Part shown: positions 1 through 5,853 of the stretch, in pieces | Layout of the letters: the number at the start of each line of letters is the position of its first letter | Numbering within the stretch: position 1 is the stretch's first letter | NCBI GenBank assembly: GCA_029865405.1 | Contig: JAOUGZ010000171.1 | Coordinates: forward strand, 1-6,270 | Direction of reading: 5' to 3' | Source: Betaproteobacteria bacterium | Lineage (GTDB): Bacteria; Pseudomonadota; Gammaproteobacteria; Burkholderiales; SG8-39 | Length of the DNA: 6,270 bases | The notes under the pieces: model-generated | The model's input: the letters and a program-made list of their open reading frames with translations, nothing else | The model's database searches: none | Told to the model about the DNA's origin: nothing | Translations under genes and position numbers: made by a program

Positions 1-213
1 GCGCTCGTTCAGCTCGATCAGCAGGTCGCGGCGGCGGAAGGGATCGGCATTGACCAGCGCCGCGCGCGTCAGGTTGACCGAGCTCACCGCCTGCTGCGCG
101 AGCTCGAGCGCGCGCGGCTCGCGCTCGTAGACGCGCTGGATCTGGAACGAGGCCAGCACCGAGACCACGATCAGCGCGGCGATCAGCAGGAACGACCGCC
201 AGAACAGGGTCAC
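1..213 (-). CDS. envZ: EnvZ-type sensor histidine kinase, N-terminal part (truncated by window edge)
   Basis: Seen: reading leftward from a GTG at 213-211, 71 codons stay open to the window edge. The product starts with TLFWRS, then a hydrophobic segment (about residues 5-23, FLLIAALIVVSVLASF) that should be the first transmembrane helix. A sensor stretch with EREPRALELAQQ and SSVNLTRAAL follows. Known: EnvZ-type kinases of betaproteobacteria begin with this kind of short cytoplasmic tip, anchor and periplasmic region, and phosphorylate OmpR from a conserved histidine, which is outside the window. The GTG lies 7 bp after the ompR stop, with a weak AGTAGG-like ribosome site that includes that stop codon, so the two genes should be one operon. 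Only the anchor and early sensor region are visible. The kinase call therefore leans on the ompR context, and any other OmpR-family kinase partner remains possible. Confidence 0.8.
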   Translation of the reverse strand, partial: MTLFWRSFLLIAALIVVSVLASFQIQRVYEREPRALELAQQAVSSVNLTRAALVNADPFRRRDLLIELNER

Positions 214-220
214 GCGGCGC

Positions 221-940
221 CTACTGGCCGCCGGGCACGAACACGTAGCCGTGTCCCCACACCGTCTGGATGTAGCGCGGGTGCGCCGGATCGTCTTCCA
301 CGAGCTTGCGCAGGCGCGAGATCTGCACGTCGATCGAGCGATCGAACACCTCGTACTCGCGGCCGCGCGCCAGCTCCATCAGCTTGTCGCGCGACAGGGG
401 CTGGCGCGGGTGCTCGACCAGCACCTTGAGCACCGAGTACTCGCCGGTGGTGAGGGGCACGGGCTTGCCGCCCTTCTTCAGCTCGCGCGTCGCCGGGTTG
501 AACTCGAACGCGCCGAAGCGATGGCTGCCGTCCTCGGCGCCGGGCGCGCCCGGCGGGCCGCCGCGCGGCTTGCGGCGCAGGACGGCGTTGATGCGCGCCA
601 CCAGCTCGCGCGGATTGAACGGCTTGGGCAGGTAGTCGTCGGCGCCCATTTCCAGGCCGACGATGCGGTCCACCTCGTCGCCCTTGGCCGTGAGCATGAT
701 GATCGCGGGCGCGCCGCCCGCCGCGCGCAGGCGCCGGCAGATGGCGAGGCCGTCTTCCCCGGGGAGCATGAGATCGAGCACCAGCAGGTCGGTGCGCTCG
801 CGCGCCAGCTGCTTGTCCATCGCCGCCGCGTCGGCCACCGCGCGCACCTCGAACTTCTGCTCGCCGAGGTAGCGCGTGAGCAGGTCGCGCAGGCGCTGGT
901 CGTCGTCGACAACGAGAATGCGGGTCTTGAGCTCGGCCAT
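221..940 (-). CDS. ompR: OmpR-family two-component response regulator
   Basis: A 239-residue regulator, the same length as enterobacterial OmpR. Receiver domain (about 6-122): acidic pocket DDD at 12-14, phosphoacceptor D56 in LVLDLMLPGEDG, T84 in MLTAKGDE and K106 in LPKPF. These match the known D55/T83/K105 of E. coli OmpR with a one-residue shift. A Gly/Pro/Ala-rich linker (about 124-138) leads to a winged-helix DNA-binding domain (about 139-236) with LTTGEYSVLKVL, a recognition-helix region RSIDVQISRLRKLVEDD and the OmpR-typical ending RYIQTVWGHGYVFVPGG. The start is fixed by an in-frame TAA two codons upstream (946-944). No clear Shine-Dalgarno precedes the ATG. The kinase gene follows after 7 bp. 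Expected role: phosphorylation-dependent control of envelope or osmotic-response genes; the actual targets cannot be read from the window. It may regulate itself, given the repeat directly upstream. Confidence 0.95.
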   Translation of the reverse strand: MAELKTRILVVDDDQRLRDLLTRYLGEQKFEVRAVADAAAMDKQLARERTDLLVLDLMLPGEDGLAICRRLRAAGGAPAIIMLTAKGDEVDRIVGLEMGADDYLPKPFNPRELVARINAVLRRKPRGGPPGAPGAEDGSHRFGAFEFNPATRELKKGGKPVPLTTGEYSVLKVLVEHPRQPLSRDKLMELARGREYEVFDRSIDVQISRLRKLVEDDPAHPRYIQTVWGHGYVFVPGGQ

Positions 941-942
941 GG

Positions 943-957
943 GTTACGGAATGTTAC
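943..957. promoter_or_regulatory. Tandem GTTAC pair, candidate OmpR binding site in the ompR/secreted-protein spacer
   Basis: Two identical GTTAC pentamers at 943-947 and 953-957 lie exactly 10 bp apart, in a 52-bp spacer between two divergent genes. On the ompR strand they read GTAAC-N5-GTAAC. OmpR is known to bind as two head-to-tail monomers to half-sites about 10 bp apart that carry a GxxxC-type core, which this arrangement fits. The pair ends 2 bp from the ompR start codon, so binding would more likely block than activate ompR. For the opposite gene it sits 36-50 bp upstream of the start. This is inference from spacing and motif only. Confidence 0.4.
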
Positions 958-992
958 AGAATCTGCGGCGCGATCACCTTACACTGGGGGCC

Positions 993-1262
993 ATGAAACC
1001 GGCCTTCGCGCTGCTCGTCGCCGCCGTGCTCCTCGCGCACCTGCCTGCGCCCGTGCAGGCGCAGGATCGCGGCTGGCGCGGATCCCAGGGCCAGAAGCAG
1101 GGCTTGGCGCCGAGCCGGCGCGAGAACCGCGAGGAGGTGCGCCGCGAGCGCGGCGAGCGCCGCGAGCAGAGCCGCGAGCAGCGCTTTACGCCGGAAGAGC
1201 GCGAGAAGCTGCGCCAGGACCTGCTCGACGCGAATCGCGACATGCGCGGTCGCAAGCGTTAG
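993..1262 (+). CDS. Small secreted Arg/Glu-rich protein of unknown function
   Basis: An 89-residue protein preceded by GGGGG (986-990), a plausible though close ribosome site. The ATG at 993 is preferred over upstream in-frame ATGs because it begins a textbook signal peptide: MK, a hydrophobic core (about 4-16) and APVQA, with likely cleavage after A23. The mature part of about 66 residues is extremely hydrophilic. Residues 41-64 are almost all Arg, Glu, Gln, Asn and Ser and look helical or coiled-coil-like. The end, FTPEEREKLRQDLLDANRDM, resembles a short helical segment seen in small periplasmic proteins. No cysteine, lipobox or further membrane segment is present. I do not recognise a family with an assigned role. 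Divergent transcription from ompR and the GTTAC pair between them raise the possibility that it belongs to the OmpR regulon. The stop overlaps the stop of the convergent acyltransferase gene. Confidence 0.75.
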   Translation: MKPAFALLVAAVLLAHLPAPVQAQDRGWRGSQGQKQGLAPSRRENREEVRRERGERREQSREQRFTPEEREKLRQDLLDANRDMRGRKR

Positions 1263-2671
1263 CGCGGCAGCAGGTGGGCGATGGAATTCGCGTAGTAGCG
1301 CAGCAGCGGCAATTCTTCCGCGCGCGCGAAGTAGAGGCCCTCGCGCTCCCCCACCAGGCGGCGCAACGTGAGCATGCGCAGCCCAACGCGCACCGCGTAA
1401 TCGAAGTCCTTGCGCGGCACGTAGACGTGGGCGCCGGCGGCCGTCAGGGCTTCGACCAGTTGGCCGACCTCGGTCTTGAGCTCCAGCTCCGAGATCGCCT
1501 TTTCGCCGTGGCGCACGAACACGGTGGCGATCAGCGGCACCGGCAGCACGGGCACGATGCGGCCCACGGTATCCATCAGGTGACGGCCGAGCTCCGCCAT
1601 GGCGCGGCGGCGCTCGTCGCCGCCGAGCTTGTGGAAGTCCAGGCTGCGCTCGCGGCAGTAGGCGCGCATCGATACCGGCGCGCCGAAGTTGACGCAGGCG
1701 TAGCCGAAGCGGTGCCATTCGCTTCGCACCATCAGCCAGAAGTTGCGCAGGAAGAAGCGCAGCGTGGTGCCGAGCGCCGCGATACGGCCGCGGCGCGGCG
1801 CCTCGGCATCGAGCGCGCGCAGCAGCGTGCGGTCCTCGAGCACGCGGTCGTAGTTGATGCCGAGCGGCACGAAGACCAGATCGCGGTCTCCGTCGGTGCG
1901 AAAGCCGCGCATCATGTAGTCGATGGCGCCGAGCTTGGGCTCGCGCATGCGCCCGTCGCGCGTCAGGCCGCCCTCCGGGAACACCGCTTGCGGCACGCCG
2001 GCCTCGGTGGCCATGACGATGTAGCGCTCGAGCACGCGCCGGTAGAGCTCGTCGCGGGAGTTGCGGCGCACGAAATACGCGCCCATCCAGCGGATCAGGG
2101 CGGAGAGCGGCCAGATGCGCGCCCATTCGCCCACGGCGTAGGAGAGCGCGGTCTGGTCCGCGGCGAGGTAGCCCGCCAGCACGTAGTCCATGTTGGAGCG
2201 GTGGTTCATGACGAACACCACCGTCGCATCGGGCTCGACGCGCGCGAGATTTTCCGCGTCGACGTAGCCCAGACGCACCCGGTAAAGGAGCTGCGCCAGG
2301 CGCTTGCCGAACCAGTAGCCGATGCGGAAATACAGATAGGCGTTGAACGCCGGCACCGTTTCGCGCGCATAGCGCTCGACGCGGTGCAGCGCGGCAATGA
2401 CGGAGACCTTGTGCTCGCGGGCGTACTGCTCGGCGGCCTGCTGCACCTTGGGATCGGTCAGCAGGCGGTGGATCAGCGCCTGGCGGCGCGTGCGCTGGAA
2501 GGGGCGGATGCCGATGCGCAGGCGCTTGCCGACCTCGTCGATGACCTGGTTCGCCGGGTGCATCACCATCCAGCGCAGCGCCGGCATCAGCACGTGCTCG
2601 TACAAGGCCCAGGCCGCGAGGACCGCGCCGGCGATCGCAAGCCACAGTGGAATTGAAACGCTGTCCTGCAT
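1259..2671 (-). CDS. PlsB-like glycerol-3-phosphate acyltransferase family protein
   Basis: A 470-residue membrane-associated acyltransferase. One N-terminal hydrophobic helix (about 8-28) should anchor it in the inner membrane. The four acyltransferase blocks appear in order: NHRSNMDY with the HX4D catalytic pair H157/D162, GAYFVRR (197-203), FPEGGLTRDGR (231-241) and VPLGINYDRVLED (268-280). The HRSxMDY form, the GAxFxRR block and the EGG block resemble PlsB/GPAT enzymes more than PlsC. Those enzymes transfer a fatty acyl group to glycerol-3-phosphate (or a related acceptor) as the first step of phospholipid synthesis. It is far shorter than E. coli PlsB (about 807 residues), lacking the long N-terminal region, so the acceptor is uncertain. 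The roughly 90 C-terminal residues after the acyltransferase core are not recognised. A GGGAGGGGG ribosome site lies just upstream, inside a predicted hairpin. It is the last gene of the minus-strand run, 24 bp after the permease. Confidence 0.85.
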   Translation of the reverse strand: MQDSVSIPLWLAIAGAVLAAWALYEHVLMPALRWMVMHPANQVIDEVGKRLRIGIRPFQRTRRQALIHRLLTDPKVQQAAEQYAREHKVSVIAALHRVERYARETVPAFNAYLYFRIGYWFGKRLAQLLYRVRLGYVDAENLARVEPDATVVFVMNHRSNMDYVLAGYLAADQTALSYAVGEWARIWPLSALIRWMGAYFVRRNSRDELYRRVLERYIVMATEAGVPQAVFPEGGLTRDGRMREPKLGAIDYMMRGFRTDGDRDLVFVPLGINYDRVLEDRTLLRALDAEAPRRGRIAALGTTLRFFLRNFWLMVRSEWHRFGYACVNFGAPVSMRAYCRERSLDFHKLGGDERRRAMAELGRHLMDTVGRIVPVLPVPLIATVFVRHGEKAISELELKTEVGQLVEALTAAGAHVYVPRKDFDYAVRVGLRMLTLRRLVGEREGLYFARAEELPLLRYYANSIAHLLPR

Positions 2672-2688
2672 GCCCCCTCCCGAGGGCA
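2671..2688 (-). promoter_or_regulatory. Short hairpin over the acyltransferase ribosome-binding site
   Basis: On the minus strand, bases 2688-2671 read TGCCCTC-GGGA-GGGGGCA. This folds into a 7-bp stem (six Watson-Crick pairs and one T-G/U-G pair) closed by a GGGA loop of the stable GNRA class. The ribosome site GGAGG spans loop and stem, and the A of the ATG is the last paired base. The structure could lower initiation unless ribosomes arrive from the permease gene, whose stop is 24 bp upstream. No U-tract follows, so it is not an intrinsic terminator. Seen directly as sequence complementarity; the function is inferred. Confidence 0.4.
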
Positions 2689-2695
2689 GTCTAGC

Positions 2696-3571
2696 CTAAC
2701 GGCCGCGGCGCTCGCGCGCGAACAGGTACAGGCCGCTCGCGACGACGATGGCGGCGCCGATCCAGACGGCGGCGTCGGGCACGCTGCCGAAGACGAGGTA
2801 GCCGAACGCCGCCATGTACAGGATCTGCTGGTAGAGGAAGGGCGCGAGCATGCTGGCCGGCGCATAGCGGTGCGCGACGGCGAGCAGGTAGTGCCCGGTG
2901 CCGCCCAACACGCCCATCAGGCACAGCAGCAGCCATTCGAAGGCGCCGGGCGGGGACGCCCAGACGGCGAGCGCGAACGGCGCCAGCACCACGCTCGCCA
3001 CCACGGCGGGCAGGAACTGGATGGTCTCGGGCGAGTCGTAGGCGGCGAGCTTTCGCGTCATCAGGTTGAAGGCGGCGTACAGCACCGCGTTGCCCATCGA
3101 CAGCAGCATCGCCGGGTGAAACGCGGCCGAGCCGGGGCGCACGATGACCAGCACGCCGGCGAAACCGGCGAGGATCGCCGCCCAGCGCCGCGCGTCCATG
3201 CGCTCGCCGAGGAGCGGCGCGCTCATCAGTGCGATGAGGATCGGCACCGTGAAGAAGATCGAGGCCGTGACCGTGAGCTGCAGGTACTGCAGCGCCCAGA
3301 AATTCCCGCCGGTCATGGCGCAGAACATCAGGCCGCGCGCGACGTGCCAGCGCAGGTGGCGGGTACGGACCAGCGCGCGCCCGCGCAGCGGAAACAGCAG
3401 CGCCGCGGCGAGCACCGTCTGCGAAAGAAAGCGCAGCCACACCACGATGATCACGGGCACGCTCTGCACCAGCCACTTCGCGCTGCCGTCGAGCAGCGCG
3501 AACAGCAGGTAGGTGAGCGAGATGATGCCGATGCCGGTGAGGCGGTTCCTCGCGCTGTCCGCGTGCAGCAC
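2696..3571 (-). CDS. EamA/DMT-superfamily permease
   Basis: A 291-residue, strongly hydrophobic protein of the standard length for the drug/metabolite transporter superfamily, with about ten membrane helices from two EamA repeats (about 13-146 and 154-287). Family-like features include the early SLTYLLFALLDGSAKWL helix, SAPLLGERMDARRW before helix 5 with GFAGVLVIVRPG, and the closing IGAAIVVASGLYLFARERR with basic residues on the cytoplasmic tail. Members export or import amino acids, nucleotides, sugars or drugs; the substrate cannot be read from sequence. The start is a GTG (3571-3569) sharing its first base with the TAG stop of the dehydrogenase gene (TAGTG), and no Shine-Dalgarno is visible. 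Translation therefore probably depends on ribosomes finishing the dehydrogenase. This coupling suggests, but does not prove, a role in moving an organic acid related to the dehydrogenase. Confidence 0.9.
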   Translation of the reverse strand: MLHADSARNRLTGIGIISLTYLLFALLDGSAKWLVQSVPVIIVVWLRFLSQTVLAAALLFPLRGRALVRTRHLRWHVARGLMFCAMTGGNFWALQYLQLTVTASIFFTVPILIALMSAPLLGERMDARRWAAILAGFAGVLVIVRPGSAAFHPAMLLSMGNAVLYAAFNLMTRKLAAYDSPETIQFLPAVVASVVLAPFALAVWASPPGAFEWLLLCLMGVLGGTGHYLLAVAHRYAPASMLAPFLYQQILYMAAFGYLVFGSVPDAAVWIGAAIVVASGLYLFARERRGR

Positions 3572-4620
3572 TACAGCGAGCGTACGACCGCGCGCGTCAC
3601 AGCGCGCGTATCGTGCACGCCGCCGAGGTCCGGCGTGAACACCTGCTCTTCGGTGGTGCGCTCGATCGCTTTCATAAGCCGCGTCGCGGCCTTGGGTTCC
3701 CCCAGGTGCTCCAGCATCATCGCCGCGGTCCAGAAGGTGGCGATAGGGTTGGCGACGCCTTTGCCGGTGATGTCGAAAGCGGAGCCGTGGATCGGCTCGA
3801 ACATCGAGGGGAACTTCCTTTCGGGATTGAGGTTCGCGGTCGGCGCGATGCCCAGTGACCCGGACAGCGCAGCGGCGAGATCGGAGAGGATGTCGGCGTG
3901 CAGGTTGGTGGCGACGATGGTGTCGAGCGAGGCGGGCTTGAGCACCATGCGCGTGGTCATGGCGTCGACCAGGATGCGATCGGTCTTGACGTCAGGATAC
4001 TTTTCAGCGACTTCGTAGAAGATCTGGTCCCACAGCACCATGCCGTGGCGCTGGGCGTTCGACTTGGTGACCAGCGTCAGGAGCTTCCGCGGGCGCTTTC
4101 GCGCCAGCTCGAAGGCGAAGCGGTGGATGCGCTCGACGCCGGTGCGCGTGAACACCGAGGTCTCGGTGGCGATCTCCTCCGGCAGTCCCGTGTGCACGCG
4201 CCCGCCCGAGCCCGAGTACTCGCCTTCGGAATTCTCGCGGATGATCACCCAGTCGATGTCCTTGGCGTTGGCGAGGGGACTGGTCACGCCCGGCAGCACG
4301 CGCGACGGGCGCACGTTGGCGTACTGGTCGAAGCCCTGGCAGATCGGCAGCCTGAGGCCCCACAGCGAGACGTGGTCGGGGACGTCGGGCGCGCCCACGG
4401 CGCCGAAGAAGATGGCGTCGAAGGTCTTGAGCTTCTCCAGCCCGCCGTCGGGAATATAGGCGCCGGTTTTCTTGTATCTCTCGGAGCCCCAGTCGAAGTG
4501 CTCGAACGCGAGCGCGAAGCCTTCCTTCGCCGCGAGCGCGTCGAGGATCTCGATGCCGGCGGCAATCACCTCTTTGCCAATTCCGTCACCGGGGATGGAT
4601 GCAATTCGATAGGACTTCAT
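3571..4620 (-). CDS. ttuC: Tartrate dehydrogenase/decarboxylase (D-malate dehydrogenase type)
   Basis: A 349-residue cytoplasmic NAD-dependent beta-decarboxylating dehydrogenase of the isocitrate/isopropylmalate family. The dinucleotide/substrate fold starts at IPGDGIGKEV (9-18). The block PDHVSLWGLRLPICQGFDQYANVRP (81-105) is characteristic of tartrate/D-malate enzymes (TtuC, DmlA) rather than LeuB. Expected substrate arginines are R90, R104 and R128 (VIIRENSEGEYSG), with catalytic Y135 and K186 (VTKSN). Metal ligands should be D219 (LVDAM), D243 and D247 (NLHADILSDLA, the family signature), and NAD contacts lie at HGSAFDITGKG (278-288). All are present, so the enzyme looks active. Known reactions of the type include D-malate to pyruvate plus CO2 and tartrate oxidation or decarboxylation, and sequence does not separate these. 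An in-frame TAG two codons upstream fixes the ATG. The ribosome site is weak (TTAGG). It leads the run with the permease and acyltransferase. Confidence 0.9.
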   Translation of the reverse strand: MKSYRIASIPGDGIGKEVIAAGIEILDALAAKEGFALAFEHFDWGSERYKKTGAYIPDGGLEKLKTFDAIFFGAVGAPDVPDHVSLWGLRLPICQGFDQYANVRPSRVLPGVTSPLANAKDIDWVIIRENSEGEYSGSGGRVHTGLPEEIATETSVFTRTGVERIHRFAFELARKRPRKLLTLVTKSNAQRHGMVLWDQIFYEVAEKYPDVKTDRILVDAMTTRMVLKPASLDTIVATNLHADILSDLAAALSGSLGIAPTANLNPERKFPSMFEPIHGSAFDITGKGVANPIATFWTAAMMLEHLGEPKAATRLMKAIERTTEEQVFTPDLGGVHDTRAVTRAVVRSL

Positions 4621-4634
4621 GGCCTAATAGAGTG

Positions 4635-5852
4635 ATGGTGCGATCGTTCACATCTTACCTCGGCACGATTGCTGCCGTACTGCCCTTGCTCGCCGCCTGC
4701 AACGCAGGATCAGACGACATGTCGCTACAGCAAGCGCCTCCTGTCCTTGGCGTGGAGCGCGTGTATCCGAACTTGCCGAGCTTCACGGCGCCGATTGCCA
4801 TGCTGCAGGCGCCAAGTGACGCCACACGCTGGTTCGTGGTGGAACAAAGCGGGCTCGTGAGGGTGTTCAACAACTTTTCCGCGGTCGCCACCGCCTCTGA
4901 TTTCATCGATATCACGACGCGCGTGACCTGGGGTGGGGAGACGGGCCTCCTCGGCATGGCCTTCCATCCGGGATTTCCCATTGATCCGCGGGTCTTCCTG
5001 TCCTATACCGCGGAGAACCTTGTGTCGCGCGTCTCCGAATTCAGGTCCAGCGACGGCGGTGCAACGCTCGATCCCGGCAGCGAACGCATCTTGATGGTGA
5101 TCAACCAACCGGAAAGCAATCACAACGGCGGCAACGTCGCCTTCGGGCGTGACGGATTCTTGTACATCGGTCTTGGCGATGGCGGCGGCGCCAATGATGG
5201 GGGCGCTACGAACACGCACGGTCCAATCGGCAATGCTCAACTGATGACCACGCTGCTGGGCAAGATGCTACGCGTCGACGTCAGCGTCGCGTCGGGCTAT
5301 GCGATTCCGCCGGGCAATATGTTCCCTGCTACCAACGCGCAATGCGGCACGAACGGTACCGGTGCGCAGGCATGTCCCGAGATCTACGCCGCCGGCTTTC
5401 GCAATCCCTGGCGCTGGAGCTTCGACCGTCAGAGCGGGCAGCTGTGGGTGGGCGACGTGGGCCAGAACGCGCTCGAGGAGATCAACCGCGTGATGCCCGG
5501 CGGCAACTATGGCTGGCGCTGCTTCGAGGGCACGCGCGCCACGGGCTTTCCCTGCGGCTCGTCGCCCAACCCGCTGCCGCCGGTCGCCGAGTACGGGCGC
5601 GGCGAAGGTAGATCGGTCACAGGTGGCTACGTTTACCAAGGCCGGGCGATCGCGGGACTCGCTGGCCGCTACGTGTTCGGTGACTACGTTACGGGTCGGA
5701 TTTGGCACATCGCTGGCGACACGCCGCCGACCGCGCAGATCACCGGCGGCTTCGCTTCGGGACTGAGCATCGCGTCGTTTGCAGAAGGCAACGACGGCGA
5801 ACTCTACGTCGTACACCACGCCGGCCAGCTCTACCGCCTGACCGGCTCCTGA
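4635..5852 (+). CDS. PQQ-dependent sugar (glucose/sorbosone-type) dehydrogenase, predicted lipoprotein
   Basis: A 405-residue six-bladed beta-propeller protein of the GSDH family; soluble members oxidise aldoses at C1 using PQQ. I chose the ATG at 4635 because it gives a lipoprotein signal: basic tip MVRS, hydrophobic core, lipobox LLAAC with C22, and Asn at +2, which favours the outer membrane. A start at 4599 would put 12 extra polar residues first and overlap the divergent gene; the adjacent GTG at 4632 cannot be excluded. Landmarks: GGETGLLGMAFHPGF (100-114), NHNGGNVAFGRDGFLYIGLGDGG (162-184) with H163 as the likely catalytic base, GKMLRVDV (209-216), EIYAAGFRNPWRWSFD (249-264) with the PQQ-contact arginine likely R256 or R260, and VGQNALEEIN (275-284). 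Four further cysteines (237, 247, 296, 307) could form periplasmic disulphides. The sugar substrate is unknown. Base composition is mosaic: about 55-65% GC early, about 70% or more at 5388-5606, then lower again. Confidence 0.88.
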   Translation: MVRSFTSYLGTIAAVLPLLAACNAGSDDMSLQQAPPVLGVERVYPNLPSFTAPIAMLQAPSDATRWFVVEQSGLVRVFNNFSAVATASDFIDITTRVTWGGETGLLGMAFHPGFPIDPRVFLSYTAENLVSRVSEFRSSDGGATLDPGSERILMVINQPESNHNGGNVAFGRDGFLYIGLGDGGGANDGGATNTHGPIGNAQLMTTLLGKMLRVDVSVASGYAIPPGNMFPATNAQCGTNGTGAQACPEIYAAGFRNPWRWSFDRQSGQLWVGDVGQNALEEINRVMPGGNYGWRCFEGTRATGFPCGSSPNPLPPVAEYGRGEGRSVTGGYVYQGRAIAGLAGRYVFGDYVTGRIWHIAGDTPPTAQITGGFASGLSIASFAEGNDGELYVVHHAGQLYRLTGS

Positions 5853-5853
5853 C

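Noticed and set aside
954..985. Sigma70-like promoter for the small secreted protein (TTACAG ... TACACT)
   Set aside because: The spacer is 20 bp and the -10 would place the transcript start almost on the ATG, so the match is too weak to annotate.
954..2645. 563-residue minus-strand frame overlapping the acyltransferase in another frame
   Set aside because: The composition is Arg/Ala/Pro-rich, no motif is recognisable, and the overlapped frame carries all four acyltransferase blocks in order.
251..2656. Very long (801-residue) plus-strand open frame antisense to ompR and the acyltransferase
   Set aside because: It runs opposite two well-recognised genes, is built of Ala/Arg/His/Gln/Glu-rich sequence without domains, and is the expected by-product of high GC3 coding on the other strand.
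2870..4018. 382-residue plus-strand frame opposite the permease and dehydrogenase
   Set aside because: It is a shadow of two clear minus-strand genes, with low-complexity His/Arg/Gln/Glu composition and no domain.
3571..4620. Calling this gene leuB (3-isopropylmalate dehydrogenase)
   Set aside because: The LWGLRLPICQGFDQYANVRP region and the EGEYSG block fit the tartrate/D-malate dehydrogenase branch, and no leuC/leuD-type neighbours are present.
4599..4634. Upstream ATG start for the sugar dehydrogenase
   Set aside because: It adds 12 polar residues ahead of a good lipoprotein signal and overlaps the divergent dehydrogenase gene by 22 bp; the ATG at 4635 gives a normal signal peptide.
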